DNA from: Ureibacillus terrenus
Lineage (GTDB): Bacteria > Bacillota > Bacilli > Bacillales_A > Planococcaceae
Assembly (NCBI RefSeq): GCF_006569205.1
Contig: NZ_VIGD01000004.1
Location: forward strand, 62,001-126,000
Direction of reading: 5' to 3'
Length of the DNA: 64,000 nucleotides
Below, piece by piece: positions 33,457 to 45,000 of this stretch. Position 1 is the first letter of the stretch. Each line of letters opens with the position of its first letter. A program made the position numbers and the translations under genes. The notes under the pieces were generated by a model. That model had not been told where the DNA came from and did not search any database. It saw nothing but the letters and a program-made list of their open reading frames with translations.

Positions 33457-35112
33457 ATGAAGTTGTTAGACGGAGCAAAATTTGCAGAGATGGTCCAAAT
33501 GGGATCGTACCATCTGACTCAAAATGCAGATTTTGTAGATTCTTTAAACGTATTTCCAGTGCCGGACGGAGATACCGGGACGAACATGAACCTGTCCATG
33601 ATATCCGGTGCGAAAGAAACACAGGCAAACGCCCAGCAGCATATCGGGAAAACTGCCCAAAGTTTAGCAAAAGGGTTATTGATGGGAGCACGCGGCAACT
33701 CCGGAGTCATTTTATCCCAACTGTTCCGTGGGTTTGGGAAATATTTGGAAAAAGAAAGCGAAATCGATGCGAAACAATTTGCCCAAGCCTTTCAAGCGGG
33801 AGTTGACACTGCATATAAAGCGGTGATGAAACCGGTGGAAGGCACGATTTTAACGGTTGCCCGGGAAGCGGCAGCAAAAGGGGTCGAAGTGGCAACGCAT
33901 GAAGACGATATCGTGAAAGTGATGGAAGCGATTGTAGAAGAAGCAAGAAAATCCTTGGAGCGCACTCCAGAATTGCTCCCTGTACTGAAGGAAGTCGGGG
34001 TGGTAGACAGCGGAGGCCAAGGATTAGTCATTATTTATGAAGGATTTTTGGCGGCATTAAAAGGAGAATCACTGCCGGAAAAATCGAAGAAAGTCGATAA
34101 TTTGGAAGAGCTGGTAAAAGCGGAACATCATCGGGCCCAGGAGTTTATGAGCACGGAGGATATCAAATACGGCTATTGCACAGAAATCATGGTCCGCTTT
34201 GAATCGGGAAAAGAGCCTTTTTATGAAGCGAGATTCCGGGAAGAATTGAGCAAGCTCGGGGATTCATTGCTCGTTGTTTCAGATGACGAAATTGTAAAAG
34301 TACATATTCATACTGAAACACCTGGAGTCGTTTTAAACGAAGGCCAAAAATACGGCAGCTTAATTAAAATCAAAGTGGATAATATGCGCGAACAACATTC
34401 CGCCATTGTCAATGCCCCTGAAAAAACAAAAGCGGAAAACAAAGCGGGCGAGAAGCATCCTTATGCGGTTGTGGCCGTAGCGATGGGCGAGGGGATCAGC
34501 AACATGCTGAAAAGCATCGGAGCGTCTTATGTCATCGAAGGCGGCCAAACGATGAACCCTTCTACGGAAGATATTGTAAAAGCGGTAAAAGAAATCGGAG
34601 CGGAAAAAGTAATCATATTGCCGAACAATAAAAATATTATCATGGCAGCAGAACAGGCGGCAGAGCTGTTGGATATTGAAGCTGCGGTTGTACCTTCAAA
34701 AACAATACCGCAAGGAATGGCAGCGATTCTTGCATTCAATCCAGAGGCTTCCGTGGAAGAGAATAAAGAAGCTATGACAGAAGCGATGGCCGGAGTGAAA
34801 ACTGGCCAAATTACATTTGCTGTCAGAGATACGACCATTGACGGCATCGAAATACACAAAGATGATTATATGGCAATTGCCGACGGAAAAATTATTGCAT
34901 CGATGAAAGATAAATCGGAGGCTGCCCGGAACTTATTATCCGAACTGATGGATGATGAAACTGAAATTGTGACAATGATTTATGGCGAAGGGGTAACGGA
35001 AGAAGAGGTCGATGCCATTAGCGGATGGATCGAGGAACAATATCCGGATGTCGAATTGGACATCGTCGATGGAAAACAGACCCTTTATCCGTTCATCTTC
35101 TCCGTAGAATAA
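33457..35112 (+). CDS. fakA: Fatty acid kinase ATP-binding subunit FakA (DAK/DhaL-like)
   Basis: FakA phosphorylates exogenous fatty acids presented by FakB (DegV-family) proteins, feeding PlsX/PlsY. The 551-residue protein has an N-terminal DhaL-type nucleotide-binding domain with VFPVPDGDTGTNM (metal-binding aspartates) and GARGNSGVILSQ. A central linker and a C-terminal DegV-like domain follow. B. subtilis calls it YloV. Nearness to fapR-plsX fits a lipid role. No fakB is in the window. The B. subtilis genes sdaAB-sdaAA, which follow yloV, are absent. Confidence 0.92.
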   Translation: MKLLDGAKFAEMVQMGSYHLTQNADFVDSLNVFPVPDGDTGTNMNLSMISGAKETQANAQQHIGKTAQSLAKGLLMGARGNSGVILSQLFRGFGKYLEKESEIDAKQFAQAFQAGVDTAYKAVMKPVEGTILTVAREAAAKGVEVATHEDDIVKVMEAIVEEARKSLERTPELLPVLKEVGVVDSGGQGLVIIYEGFLAALKGESLPEKSKKVDNLEELVKAEHHRAQEFMSTEDIKYGYCTEIMVRFESGKEPFYEARFREELSKLGDSLLVVSDDEIVKVHIHTETPGVVLNEGQKYGSLIKIKVDNMREQHSAIVNAPEKTKAENKAGEKHPYAVVAVAMGEGISNMLKSIGASYVIEGGQTMNPSTEDIVKAVKEIGAEKVIILPNNKNIIMAAEQAAELLDIEAAVVPSKTIPQGMAAILAFNPEASVEENKEAMTEAMAGVKTGQITFAVRDTTIDGIEIHKDDYMAIADGKIIASMKDKSEAARNLLSELMDDETEIVTMIYGEGVTEEEVDAISGWIEEQYPDVELDIVDGKQTLYPFIFSVE

Positions 35113-35116
35113 AAAG

Positions 35117-35140
35117 CGTCTCTAGCAGGGACGTTTTTTT
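35117..35140 (+). terminator. Intrinsic terminator of yloU-fakA
   Basis: CGTCTCT (35117-35123) pairs with AGGGACG (35127-35133, one G-U), followed by seven T. Confidence 0.88.
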
Positions 35141-35173
35141 ATTTTATGTAAATGTTTTTAGGTTCGTACTGTT

Positions 35174-35203
35174 TTGATAGGAAATGTCGGCATATGGTAC
35201 ACT
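35174..35203 (+). promoter_or_regulatory. Putative recG promoter
   Basis: TTGATA (35174-35179), 18 bases, TACACT (35198-35203) with an upstream TGG that gives an extended -10. Confidence 0.55.
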
Positions 35204-35257
35204 GGATTAAAATTAATAGCGAAGCTGCTGCAATAAAACTTTGGAGCGTGAAGTTGC

Positions 35258-37306
35258 TTGGAAACAATCGCATTAGAACCCGTTACGCATCTTAAAGGAG
35301 TGGGGAAAGAAACCGCCGCAATATTGAACGAATTGGGCATTTACAATATTCAGGACTTATTGATGTATTTTCCTTACCGATATGAAGATTTTCGTTTAAA
35401 AGATTTAGTGGAAACTCCCCATAATGAACAAATAACGATAGAAGCAAGGGTGGAGAGCCATCCGGCCGTCTTTTTCATGGGACGCAATAAATCAAGGCTT
35501 CAAGTGAGCGCGCGGTCCGGCCGGCATATTGTAAAAGTCGTTTTCTTCAATCAACATTATTTAAAAAACCGGTTGCTTCCCGGAACCTTTATTACCGTTA
35601 CCGGGAAATGGGATCGGGGCAGGCAAACCGTCACAGCATCCAATGTAAAGTTCGGACCGAAAGAACAGAACCAGGATTTTGAACCGGTTTACCGGTTAAA
35701 AGGCAATCTTCATCAAAACCGGTTCCGCAAGTTTATGCGGCAGGCCCTCGATCAATCGAAAGGGCAACTGGTCGACAACTTGCCGAAAGATTTAAGGGAA
35801 CGGTATCGCTTATTGCCAATTGATGATGCCCTTGAAGGCATCCATTTTCCAAAAGATGCAAATCATATGAAGCAGGCGCGCAGACGCTTTGTCTATGAGG
35901 AGCTTCTTATGTTTCAATTGCGCATCCAAGCGCTGCGCAAAGCAAGGAGAGAGCATGAAAAAGGAATCGCCATTCAATATGACTTGAAAAAATTAAGGGA
36001 ATTTATCAGCCGGATTCCATTCGAATTGACGAATGCCCAAAAAAGGGTCGTGAATGAAATATGCAGGGATTTGAAATCTCCTTTCCGCATGAACCGGCTT
36101 TTGCAGGGGGATGTCGGTTCGGGGAAAACCATCGTTGCGGCCATTGCCCTCTATGCCTGTGTGACGGCCGGTTACCAGGGAGCTTTAATGGCCCCGACGG
36201 AAATTTTGGCAGAACAGCATTTTGCTTCCCTCGAAGACTTCTTTGAGCCGATGGGAGTGAATATTGCCCTTTTGACCGGATCAACGAAGACGAAGGAAAG
36301 AAGACAAATTTTAGAACAGTTGGAAAAAGGGGAAATACAAGTCATCATCGGAACCCATGCCTTGATTCAGCCGGATGTCATGTTCCATCGTTTAGGATTT
36401 GTCATTACGGATGAACAGCACCGTTTTGGGGTGGAACAAAGAAGAATTTTGCGCGAAAAAGGCATGCATCCGGATGTGCTCTTTATGACGGCAACTCCCA
36501 TTCCCCGGACGCTGGCGATTACCGCCTTTGGCGAAATGGATGTCTCCATCATTGATGAAATGCCTTCTGGGCGCAAACAAGTCGAAACCCACTGGTTGAA
36601 AAAAGAACAGTTGCACGCATGCTTGGCAAAGATGGAGATGGAGTTGAAAAAAGGGCGCCAGGCTTATGTAATTTGTCCATTGATCGAAGAATCCGAGAAG
36701 ATCGATGTGCAGAATGCGGTCGAGGTCTATGAACAGCTGAAATCCATTTTTCATGGGCGCTACGAAGTAGGACTCATGCATGGCCGGCTTCATCCGGACG
36801 AAAAAGATCGGGTGATGAGGGCCTTTAAGGATGGAAAAATACATGTTCTTGTATCTACGACCGTAGTGGAAGTGGGAGTCAATGTGCCAAACGCCAGTTT
36901 TATGATGATTTACGATGCTGACCGTTTTGGCCTTGCGCAGCTGCATCAGCTCAGGGGCCGGGTAGGACGGGGCAATTATCAGTCCTATTGTGTGCTTTTG
37001 GCGAATCCGAAGTCCGATGAAGGGATTGAACGGATGAAAAGCATGACCGAAATCACGGACGGCTTCCGCCTGGCAGAGAGGGATCTGGAATTGCGGGGAC
37101 CGGGAGATTTCTTCGGCAAAAGACAAAGCGGTTTGCCTGATTTTAAACTGGCTGACCTGGTGCATGATTACCGCGTTCTGGAAGCGGCCCGGAATGATGC
37201 AGCGAAACTTGTGAATACCGAACAATTTTGGAAAGATGATGAGTATAAAGGTTTGCGGAAAATGCTGGAAAAATCAGGTGTGTTAAGCGGAGAAAGAATG
37301 GATTAA
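35258..37306 (+). CDS. recG: ATP-dependent DNA helicase RecG
   Basis: RecG remodels stalled forks and branch-migrates Holliday junctions. The 682-residue protein starts at TTG 35258 after GGAGCG. It has an N-terminal OB-fold wedge domain (about 60-150) and the superfamily 2 core with Walker A GDVGSGKT, Walker B DEQHRFGV, motif III MTATPIPRTLA and motif VI QLRGRVGRG. The C-terminal TEITDGFRLAERDLELRGPGDF-type region is typical. A terminator follows at 37366. Confidence 0.97.
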   Translation: METIALEPVTHLKGVGKETAAILNELGIYNIQDLLMYFPYRYEDFRLKDLVETPHNEQITIEARVESHPAVFFMGRNKSRLQVSARSGRHIVKVVFFNQHYLKNRLLPGTFITVTGKWDRGRQTVTASNVKFGPKEQNQDFEPVYRLKGNLHQNRFRKFMRQALDQSKGQLVDNLPKDLRERYRLLPIDDALEGIHFPKDANHMKQARRRFVYEELLMFQLRIQALRKARREHEKGIAIQYDLKKLREFISRIPFELTNAQKRVVNEICRDLKSPFRMNRLLQGDVGSGKTIVAAIALYACVTAGYQGALMAPTEILAEQHFASLEDFFEPMGVNIALLTGSTKTKERRQILEQLEKGEIQVIIGTHALIQPDVMFHRLGFVITDEQHRFGVEQRRILREKGMHPDVLFMTATPIPRTLAITAFGEMDVSIIDEMPSGRKQVETHWLKKEQLHACLAKMEMELKKGRQAYVICPLIEESEKIDVQNAVEVYEQLKSIFHGRYEVGLMHGRLHPDEKDRVMRAFKDGKIHVLVSTTVVEVGVNVPNASFMMIYDADRFGLAQLHQLRGRVGRGNYQSYCVLLANPKSDEGIERMKSMTEITDGFRLAERDLELRGPGDFFGKRQSGLPDFKLADLVHDYRVLEAARNDAAKLVNTEQFWKDDEYKGLRKMLEKSGVLSGERMD

Positions 37307-37365
37307 TCAAATGCTCTTAAATGCAGGCAAGGAATCTGCAAAGAGTTTCGCAAAATTCAGTTCAG

Positions 37366-37397
37366 GAACGCAGCAATTCCATGTTGCGTTCTTTTTT
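37366..37397 (+). terminator. Intrinsic terminator of recG
   Basis: GAACGCA (37366-37372) pairs with TGCGTTC (37385-37391), followed by TTTTTT. Its 3' arm overlaps the -35 box of the fapR promoter. Confidence 0.85.
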
Positions 37398-37412
37398 CTG
37401 GAAATGTATACT
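37384..37412 (+). promoter_or_regulatory. Promoter of fapR-plsX-fabD-fabG
   Basis: TTGCGT (37384-37389), 17 bases, TATACT (37407-37412). The FapR operator starts five bases downstream, over the expected transcription start. Confidence 0.75.
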
Positions 37413-37416
37413 GGTG

Positions 37417-37433
37417 TTAGTACCAAGTGCTAA
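37417..37433 (+). promoter_or_regulatory. FapR operator
   Basis: TTAGTACC-AAG-TGCTAA is a 17-bp near-palindrome. It matches the FapR consensus as I know it (TTAGTACC-TGA-TACTAA half-sites) except in the centre and one position of the right arm. It covers the start of transcription, so FapR should repress its own operon; malonyl-CoA or malonyl-ACP releases it. Confidence 0.85.
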
Positions 37434-37455
37434 AATGATGGGAAGTAGGTGGCGA

Positions 37456-38037
37456 ATGTTGAGAAAATCGAAAAAAGAGCGGCAACAGTTATTGTTGGAA
37501 ACGATTGAGGAAAATCCATTCGTCACGGATGAACAACTTGCTGCAAAATTTGGTGTAAGCGTACAAACAATTCGCCTCGATCGGATGGAACTTTCAATAC
37601 CGGAACTAAGAGAACGGATTAAAGATGTTGCTGAAAGAAATCTGGAAAATGAAGTCAAATCATTGCCGCTTGATGAAGTAATCGGCGAAATTATCGATAT
37701 CGAATTGGATAAAAGGGCGATATCGATTTTTGATGTAAAAAAAGAACATGTCTTTCAAAGAAACGGCATTTGCAGAGGACACCATTTGTTTGCCCAGGCC
37801 AACTCCCTTTGCGTTGCAGTCATTGATGATGAACTGGCTTTAACGGTAAGGGCGAATGTTGTCTTCATACAACCTGTCCGTGCAGGAGACCGCGTGATAA
37901 CGAAAGCCATTGTTCGGGAAACGAATAAGGAAAAGAACCGGACATATATCGATGTGATTTCTACAGTAAATAATGAACCTGTGTTTAAAGGTGAGTTCGA
38001 AATGTATCGCACGAAAGGTGAAGGTGAACAGCAATGA
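37456..38037 (+). CDS. fapR: Transcriptional repressor of fatty acid and phospholipid synthesis FapR
   Basis: The 193-residue protein has an N-terminal DeoR-like helix-turn-helix ([23 protein letters not shown]) joined to a hot-dog thioesterase-like domain that binds malonyl-CoA ([13 protein letters not shown] equivalent: [13 protein letters not shown]). ATG 37456 or TTG 37459 is the likely start, preceded by AGGTGG. An in-frame reading from 37321 would pass through the recG terminator, promoter and operator and is rejected. It overlaps plsX by four bases. Confidence 0.95.
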   Translation: MLRKSKKERQQLLLETIEENPFVTDEQLAAKFGVSVQTIRLDRMELSIPELRERIKDVAERNLENEVKSLPLDEVIGEIIDIELDKRAISIFDVKKEHVFQRNGICRGHHLFAQANSLCVAVIDDELALTVRANVVFIQPVRAGDRVITKAIVRETNKEKNRTYIDVISTVNNEPVFKGEFEMYRTKGEGEQQ

Positions 38038-39032
38038 AAATCGCAATTGACGGCATGGGCGGGGATCATGCCCCTAAAGCCATTGTGGAAGGCGTCAATG
38101 AAGCATTAAAAGATTTTCAGGACATCGAAATACAACTTTATGGAAAGAAACAGGAGCTGGAAAAATATATTGTACAAAACGAACGGCTGGAAGTCATCCA
38201 TTGCGAAGATGTTATAACCGGAGAGGATGAGCCGGTCCGTTCCGTCCGCAGGAAAAAAGATTCATCCATGACGCGCATGCTGGAAGCCGTTCATGAAGGA
38301 AGGGCGGATGCATGCGTTTCCGCCGGCAATACGGGGGCATACATGTCCGGAGGGTTATTTAAAGTCGGCCGGATTGAAGGGGTATTAAGACCGGCCCTTG
38401 CGACAACCTTGCCGACAATTGACGGCAAAGGATTTCTCATGTTGGATTTGGGGGCCAATGCGGAAGCCAAACCCGAAAATCTTGTGCAGTATGCCATCAT
38501 GGGAAATATTTATGCCCAAAAAGTGAGGGGCATTGAAAAACCCCGGGTCGGTTTGTTGAATATTGGTACGGAAGAACATAAAGGAAATGAATTGACAAAA
38601 GCGGTATACGAAAAATTGCAACAGGCGGATCTGCATTTTATCGGAAACGTGGAAGCACGGGATTTGCTCGAAGGGGTAGCCGATGTCGTTGTGACCGACG
38701 GGTTTACGGGCAATATGGTGCTGAAATCCATTGAAGGCACTGCCGGGGCATTGATGAAAATGCTGAAAGAGGTTTTCATGTCCTCTGCGAAGGGGAAACT
38801 TGCGGCCCTCTTCGTGAAAAGCGAATTGTCACAACTGAAAAATAAACTGGATTACTCCGAACACGGCGGGGCGCTTCTTTTAGGGCTGCAGGCCCCTGTC
38901 ATCAAGGCCCACGGGTCATCCGATTCGAGAGCGATTTACAATACAATTCGCCAGGCGGCTGCGATGGTTGAAAAGGATATTGTCAACATCATGAAGAATG
39001 CAATACAAGAAAGCCAAAAAGAACAAGAGTAA
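38034..39032 (+). CDS. plsX: Phosphate acyltransferase PlsX
   Basis: Converts acyl-ACP to acyl-phosphate, which PlsY uses to start phosphatidic acid synthesis; a peripheral membrane enzyme in Bacillus. The 332-residue protein begins [14 protein letters not shown], the PlsX hallmark, with [12 protein letters not shown] and [17 protein letters not shown] in the catalytic core. It is coupled to fapR by an ATGA overlap and precedes fabD by 12 bases. Confidence 0.97.
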   Translation: MKIAIDGMGGDHAPKAIVEGVNEALKDFQDIEIQLYGKKQELEKYIVQNERLEVIHCEDVITGEDEPVRSVRRKKDSSMTRMLEAVHEGRADACVSAGNTGAYMSGGLFKVGRIEGVLRPALATTLPTIDGKGFLMLDLGANAEAKPENLVQYAIMGNIYAQKVRGIEKPRVGLLNIGTEEHKGNELTKAVYEKLQQADLHFIGNVEARDLLEGVADVVVTDGFTGNMVLKSIEGTAGALMKMLKEVFMSSAKGKLAALFVKSELSQLKNKLDYSEHGGALLLGLQAPVIKAHGSSDSRAIYNTIRQAAAMVEKDIVNIMKNAIQESQKEQE

Positions 39033-39044
39033 AGGAGTCGACCA

Positions 39045-40734
<1,690 letters not shown>

Positions 40735-40799
40735 TATTTATAAAAGTAATTGTCTTGCTTCAAATCGAATATTTTCAATATCGTATTTCGAAAGACCCT

Positions 40800-40827
40800 T
40801 TGAACAGCTTGTACTTTCAGGTATACT
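40800..40827 (+). promoter_or_regulatory. acpP promoter
   Basis: TTGAAC (40800-40805), 16 bases, TATACT (40822-40827), just upstream of the strong GAAGGGAGGTGA site. It allows acpP to be made in excess of the upstream enzymes. Confidence 0.7.
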
Positions 40828-40847
40828 ATTGAAGGGAGGTGACCGAA

Positions 40848-41084
40848 GTGAGCACAGTTTTAGAGCGTGTAACAAAAGTAATCGTTGACCGCCTTGGCGT
40901 TGACGAAAGCGAAGTAACTGAAAATGCATCTTTCCGTGAAGATTTAGGCGCTGATTCATTGGATGTAGTTGAATTGGTAATGGAATTAGAAGATGAATTC
41001 GATATGGAAATTTCTGATGAAGATGCAGAAAAAATCGTCACTGTAGGCGATGCGGTTAAGTATATCGAAAGTAAATTAAACTAA
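40848..41084 (+). CDS. acpP: Acyl carrier protein
   Basis: The acidic 78-residue carrier holds growing acyl chains on a 4'-phosphopantetheine arm attached at S37 in [13 protein letters not shown] 40848, three bases after AAGGGAGGTGACC's core, begins [10 protein letters not shown]; another GTG at 40839 overlaps the ribosome-binding site and is rejected. The helix II region [23 protein letters not shown] is split here only by line of reading and is nearly identical to Bacillus. A terminator follows. Confidence 0.97.
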   Translation: MSTVLERVTKVIVDRLGVDESEVTENASFREDLGADSLDVVELVMELEDEFDMEISDEDAEKIVTVGDAVKYIESKLN

Positions 41085-41091
41085 TGATAAA

Positions 41092-41132
41092 GAGGCACAT
41101 CCCGCACTTTGTTGCAGATGGGTGCCTCTTTT
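41092..41132 (+). terminator. Intrinsic terminator of acpP
   Basis: GAGGCAC (41092-41098) pairs with GTGCCTC (41122-41128), followed by TTTT. Confidence 0.85.
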
Positions 41133-41226
41133 CATTGCCTATATGGATAAAATGTACGGGAATTTCGGTTATAATAAAATTACTGCATTTCATATGCGCA
41201 AATAATCATTGCTATTATGTTATTTA

Positions 41227-41280
41227 TTCGATGTGAAGATATGAGGATAAAGATTTTGTCCTCATATCTTCTGCTTCGAA
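41227..41280 (+). promoter_or_regulatory. Long perfect hairpin in the rnc 5' leader
   Basis: GAAGATATGAGGA (41235-41247) pairs perfectly with TCCTCATATCTTC (41259-41271). Four inner pairs (one G-U) leave a GAT triloop, and TTCG/CGAA (41227-41230/41277-41280) can close the base across an internal loop. No T-run follows, so it is not an ordinary terminator. It lies 44 bases before rnc. Confidence 0.7.
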
Positions 41281-41323
41281 TAAAAAATTTTACGACATCA
41301 ATGAATAGGAAGGCAGATTATTC

Positions 41324-42085
41324 ATGACAAACAAAAGAAAAGAAGGCCAAGTAAAAAATGGGTCATACCCTGAGCAAGTAAAACAGCAATTTGAAGAGTT
41401 GCAGGAGCAATTAAATATCACGTTCAAAAACAAGAATTTGCTATATCAGGCTTTTACCCATTCATCGTATGTGAATGAGCATCGCAAAAAACATTTTGCC
41501 GATAACGAACGGTTGGAATTTTTGGGAGACGCAGTCCTTGAACTGTCGATTTCGAAATTTTTATTTGACCGTTATCCGCATATGAGTGAAGGGGAATTGA
41601 CAAAACTTCGGGCAGCCATTGTTTGCGAACCTTCCCTTGTGATTTTCGCGAACGAGTTGAATTTCGGAAAGTACGTCCTTCTGGGAAAAGGGGAGGAATT
41701 GACAGGCGGAAGAGAAAGGCCTGCACTGCTTGCCGATGTATTTGAATCCTTCATTGGCGCCCTATATCTGGATCAAGGATTAGGCTCGGTTTTTCAATTT
41801 TTGGAAAGGGTAGTATTTCCGAAAGTGGAAGTCGGTGCTTTTTCGCATGTGATGGATTTTAAAAGCCAGCTGCAAGAATTGGTGCAACAATCCAACACGG
41901 GCGTTTTGCATTATGAAATCATCGATGAAAGAGGCCCCGCTCATAACCGTACATTTGTCTCCCGTGTATTGTTAAACGATCAGGAGCTCGGCATCGGTCG
42001 CGGCAAATCGAAAAAAGAGGCCGAACAACAGGCGGCGCAAAATGCGATGATTGCGTTAAACCAGTCCTTGCACAAGGAGGAATAA
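41324..42085 (+). CDS. rnc: Ribonuclease III
   Basis: Cleaves double-stranded RNA, including rRNA precursors and the SRP RNA precursor. The 253-residue protein has the RNase III signature [14 protein letters not shown] with a second acidic site in [13 protein letters not shown], and a C-terminal dsRNA-binding domain (about 178-248, ending [19 protein letters not shown]). It heads the rnc-smc-ftsY cluster, with only one base between its stop and smc. Confidence 0.97.
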   Translation: MTNKRKEGQVKNGSYPEQVKQQFEELQEQLNITFKNKNLLYQAFTHSSYVNEHRKKHFADNERLEFLGDAVLELSISKFLFDRYPHMSEGELTKLRAAIVCEPSLVIFANELNFGKYVLLGKGEELTGGRERPALLADVFESFIGALYLDQGLGSVFQFLERVVFPKVEVGAFSHVMDFKSQLQELVQQSNTGVLHYEIIDERGPAHNRTFVSRVLLNDQELGIGRGKSKKEAEQQAAQNAMIALNQSLHKEE

Positions 42086-42086
42086 C

Positions 42087-45000
42087 ATGTTCCTTAAACG
42101 GTTGGAAGTTGTTGGATTTAAATCTTTCGCAGACCGGATCGGCATCGATTTTGTGCCGGGCGTGACCGCAGTTGTGGGCCCGAACGGAAGCGGAAAAAGC
42201 AATGTGACCGATGCGATCCGCTGGGTGCTGGGGGAACAGTCGGCGAAAAGTTTGCGCGGCTCAAAAATGGAGGACGTGATTTTTGCCGGGAGCGCTTCTA
42301 GGAAACCATTGAACTTTGCGGAAGTCACATTGATTTTAAACAATGAGGATCAGGAAGTCGGAATCCCATACTCTGAAATCAGCGTAACAAGACGGGTTTA
42401 CCGTTCCGGGGAAAGCGAATACTTGCTGAATAATCAGCAATGCCGTCTGAAAGATATTACGGATTTGTTTATGGATTCCGGCCTGGGAAAAGAAGCTTTT
42501 TCCATTATCTCTCAAGGACGGGTGGATGAAATTTTAAACAGCAAACCGGACGACCGCCGGACAATCTTTGAAGAAGCTGCCGGCATCTTAAAATATAAAC
42601 TCCGCAAAAAAAAGGCGGAGCAAAAACTTCTCGAAACCGATGATAATTTAAAGCGTGTCCTGGATATATTGCATGAATTGGATTCCCGCTTGGAACCATT
42701 AAAAATCCAAAGTTCTGCGGCAAAAGATTATCTTCGGATGACGGAAGAGCTGAGGGAATTGGATATTTCCCTCATTGTCCATGATTTAAAACGGCATCAT
42801 GAAGAGCTTATTGCCGTCAAAGAAGAGCATGACCAACTTGAACGACAGGAGCAGGAAAAAGCTTCGGAAATTGCAAGGCTGCAAACCAAAGCGGAGGCTT
42901 TGCGAACGAAAATCCGGCACATCGATTCGGCCATCGACGAAATTCAGGAGCGTTTAGTGGAAGCGAGTGCGGAAGTGGAGCGTTGGGAAGGGCGGAAAGC
43001 GCTCGTGAAAGAAAAGCGCTCCAATGCGGAAAAGCAATTGCAGCAATTGCAGCTTTCTTTGAAAGAAACAAAAGAAGAAGAAGCGGAACTGGCGAACAAT
43101 GAAGAACAAAACAAGAAATTGTTCGCGGTGAAAAAGAATGAAATCCAGCAATTGAAAGCTGAAATCAAACAGCTGGATATGTCCCTCAATACATCCGTTT
43201 CCCAACTCGAAGAGCAAATAGAGGAGCAGAAAAATCTTTATATCGATTTGCTGAACGAGGAAGCCACGGCAAAGAATGAACTGAAACATATCGAGCAGCA
43301 ATTAGCGCAATATGAAGAGACGGAAGAGCGGATCAATGACCGTTCTGAAGAGATGCTAAGAAAATTAAACCAAGTTACCGGCGAAAAAAATGAGCTTGCC
43401 CGCAAACTTGAAGAAACGAAAAAGAAATTAAGCGAAGTGCTTGAACAATATGAACAGCTCCAGCGCCAGCTGAAGTCCGCATCCGCTTCCCACGACGAAA
43501 AGCGGCAAATGCTTTATAAGGCCTATCAACACCAACAGCAATTGAAATCCAGAAAAGAAGCGCTCGAGGAGTTGGAAGCGGACTATTCCGGCTTTAATCA
43601 TGGCGTAAAAGAAATTTTAATGGCCAGAGAGCGGGGAGAATTGAAAGGGATTGAGGGAGCTGTCGCAGAACTATTGAAAGTGGAAGGGAAATATTCCCGG
43701 GCGATCGAAACGGCATTGGGGGCTGCAACCCAACATATCGTGACCGAAACGGAACAAGATGCACAAAAAGCGATTGGCTGGCTAAAAGCGAAAAAAGCCG
43801 GCCGCGCCACATTTTTACCGAAAAATGTAATGAAATCTAGGAAACTATCTTTTTCGCAAATTGGACAAGCGGCCGGTCATCCGTCCTTCATACGGCTGGC
43901 GCATGAACTGGTGGAATTTGATGAACAAAACCGCAACATTGTGGAATATTTGCTTGGAAATGTCCTGGTAGCGGAAAATCTTGAAGGAGCCAGCCAAATT
44001 GCGAGATTAGTCGGCTATAAATACCGGGTTGTGACATTGGACGGAGATATCGTCAATGCCGGCGGTTCATTAACGGGCGGTTCAGTAAAACAACAAAATT
44101 CTTTATTTAGCAGAAAAGCGGATCTGGAGCAACTAAAGGTTCAATTGGCCCAAATGGAACAATCCATCGCCCAGGCGGAAAAAACCCTTGCAAAAGAAAA
44201 AGAAAGATTGACCGGATTGCAGGAACAGGCGGATTTGCTAAAATCCCGAAGCGAACAACTCCGCCAGGAAGAATTGGCGTTTCATTCCAAATATGTCGAG
44301 CTGGAAATGGAAGAGAAAAATTTAAAGAATACGGTTCATCTTGCTTCTTCCGAAAAAAACGACGCTTCTTCGAGAAAGGAAGCCTTATTGAAACAGAAGG
44401 AGCAAATCGAAGGGCGGCTGGCACAACTGCGGCATGAACTGCATCGTGTGAACGAAAAAGTGGATCAGCTGTCAAAAGCGAAAGTAAAAAGTGAAACGGA
44501 AAAAGATTTGCTTCGTGAACAGCTGGCGAAAAAACGCGCAGATCTCGCGGTATTGCAGGAACAGTTGAATCAGCTGCAAATTCAGACAGCCGATATCGAA
44601 TTGAAACGTTCAAAACTCCTTCAACAAATTGAAACTATTTCCCGAGAAATTGAATGGATCCAAAACGAACGGGAAAACGAATTGACGGAAGAGGAAATTG
44701 AACGAGCGATTGCAGAATGGACAGAAAAACGCAATCAATGCTCGGCGGCCATTCAGGAAAACCGGCAAATGCGCCTTGAATATCAGCAGGCGCTTTCCCA
44801 ATTGGACGAACAATTAAATGAGATGCAACGAATCCATAAAGGATTTTTGGAGCAATTGCGTTCGATGGATGTAAAGAAAAGCCGGATCGAATTTGAAATC
44901 AACCGGTTAAACAACTTGCTCGAAGAACAATATGGACTTGATTTTGGGGAAGCAGTCAATGAAGCGGCCGAGATTGAAGATGTCGATCACATCCGCAAAA

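Noticed and set aside
36392..37225. 277-codon open frame on the minus strand inside recG
   Set aside because: Fully antisense to conserved helicase motifs, with low-complexity unusual composition; a by-product of codon bias.
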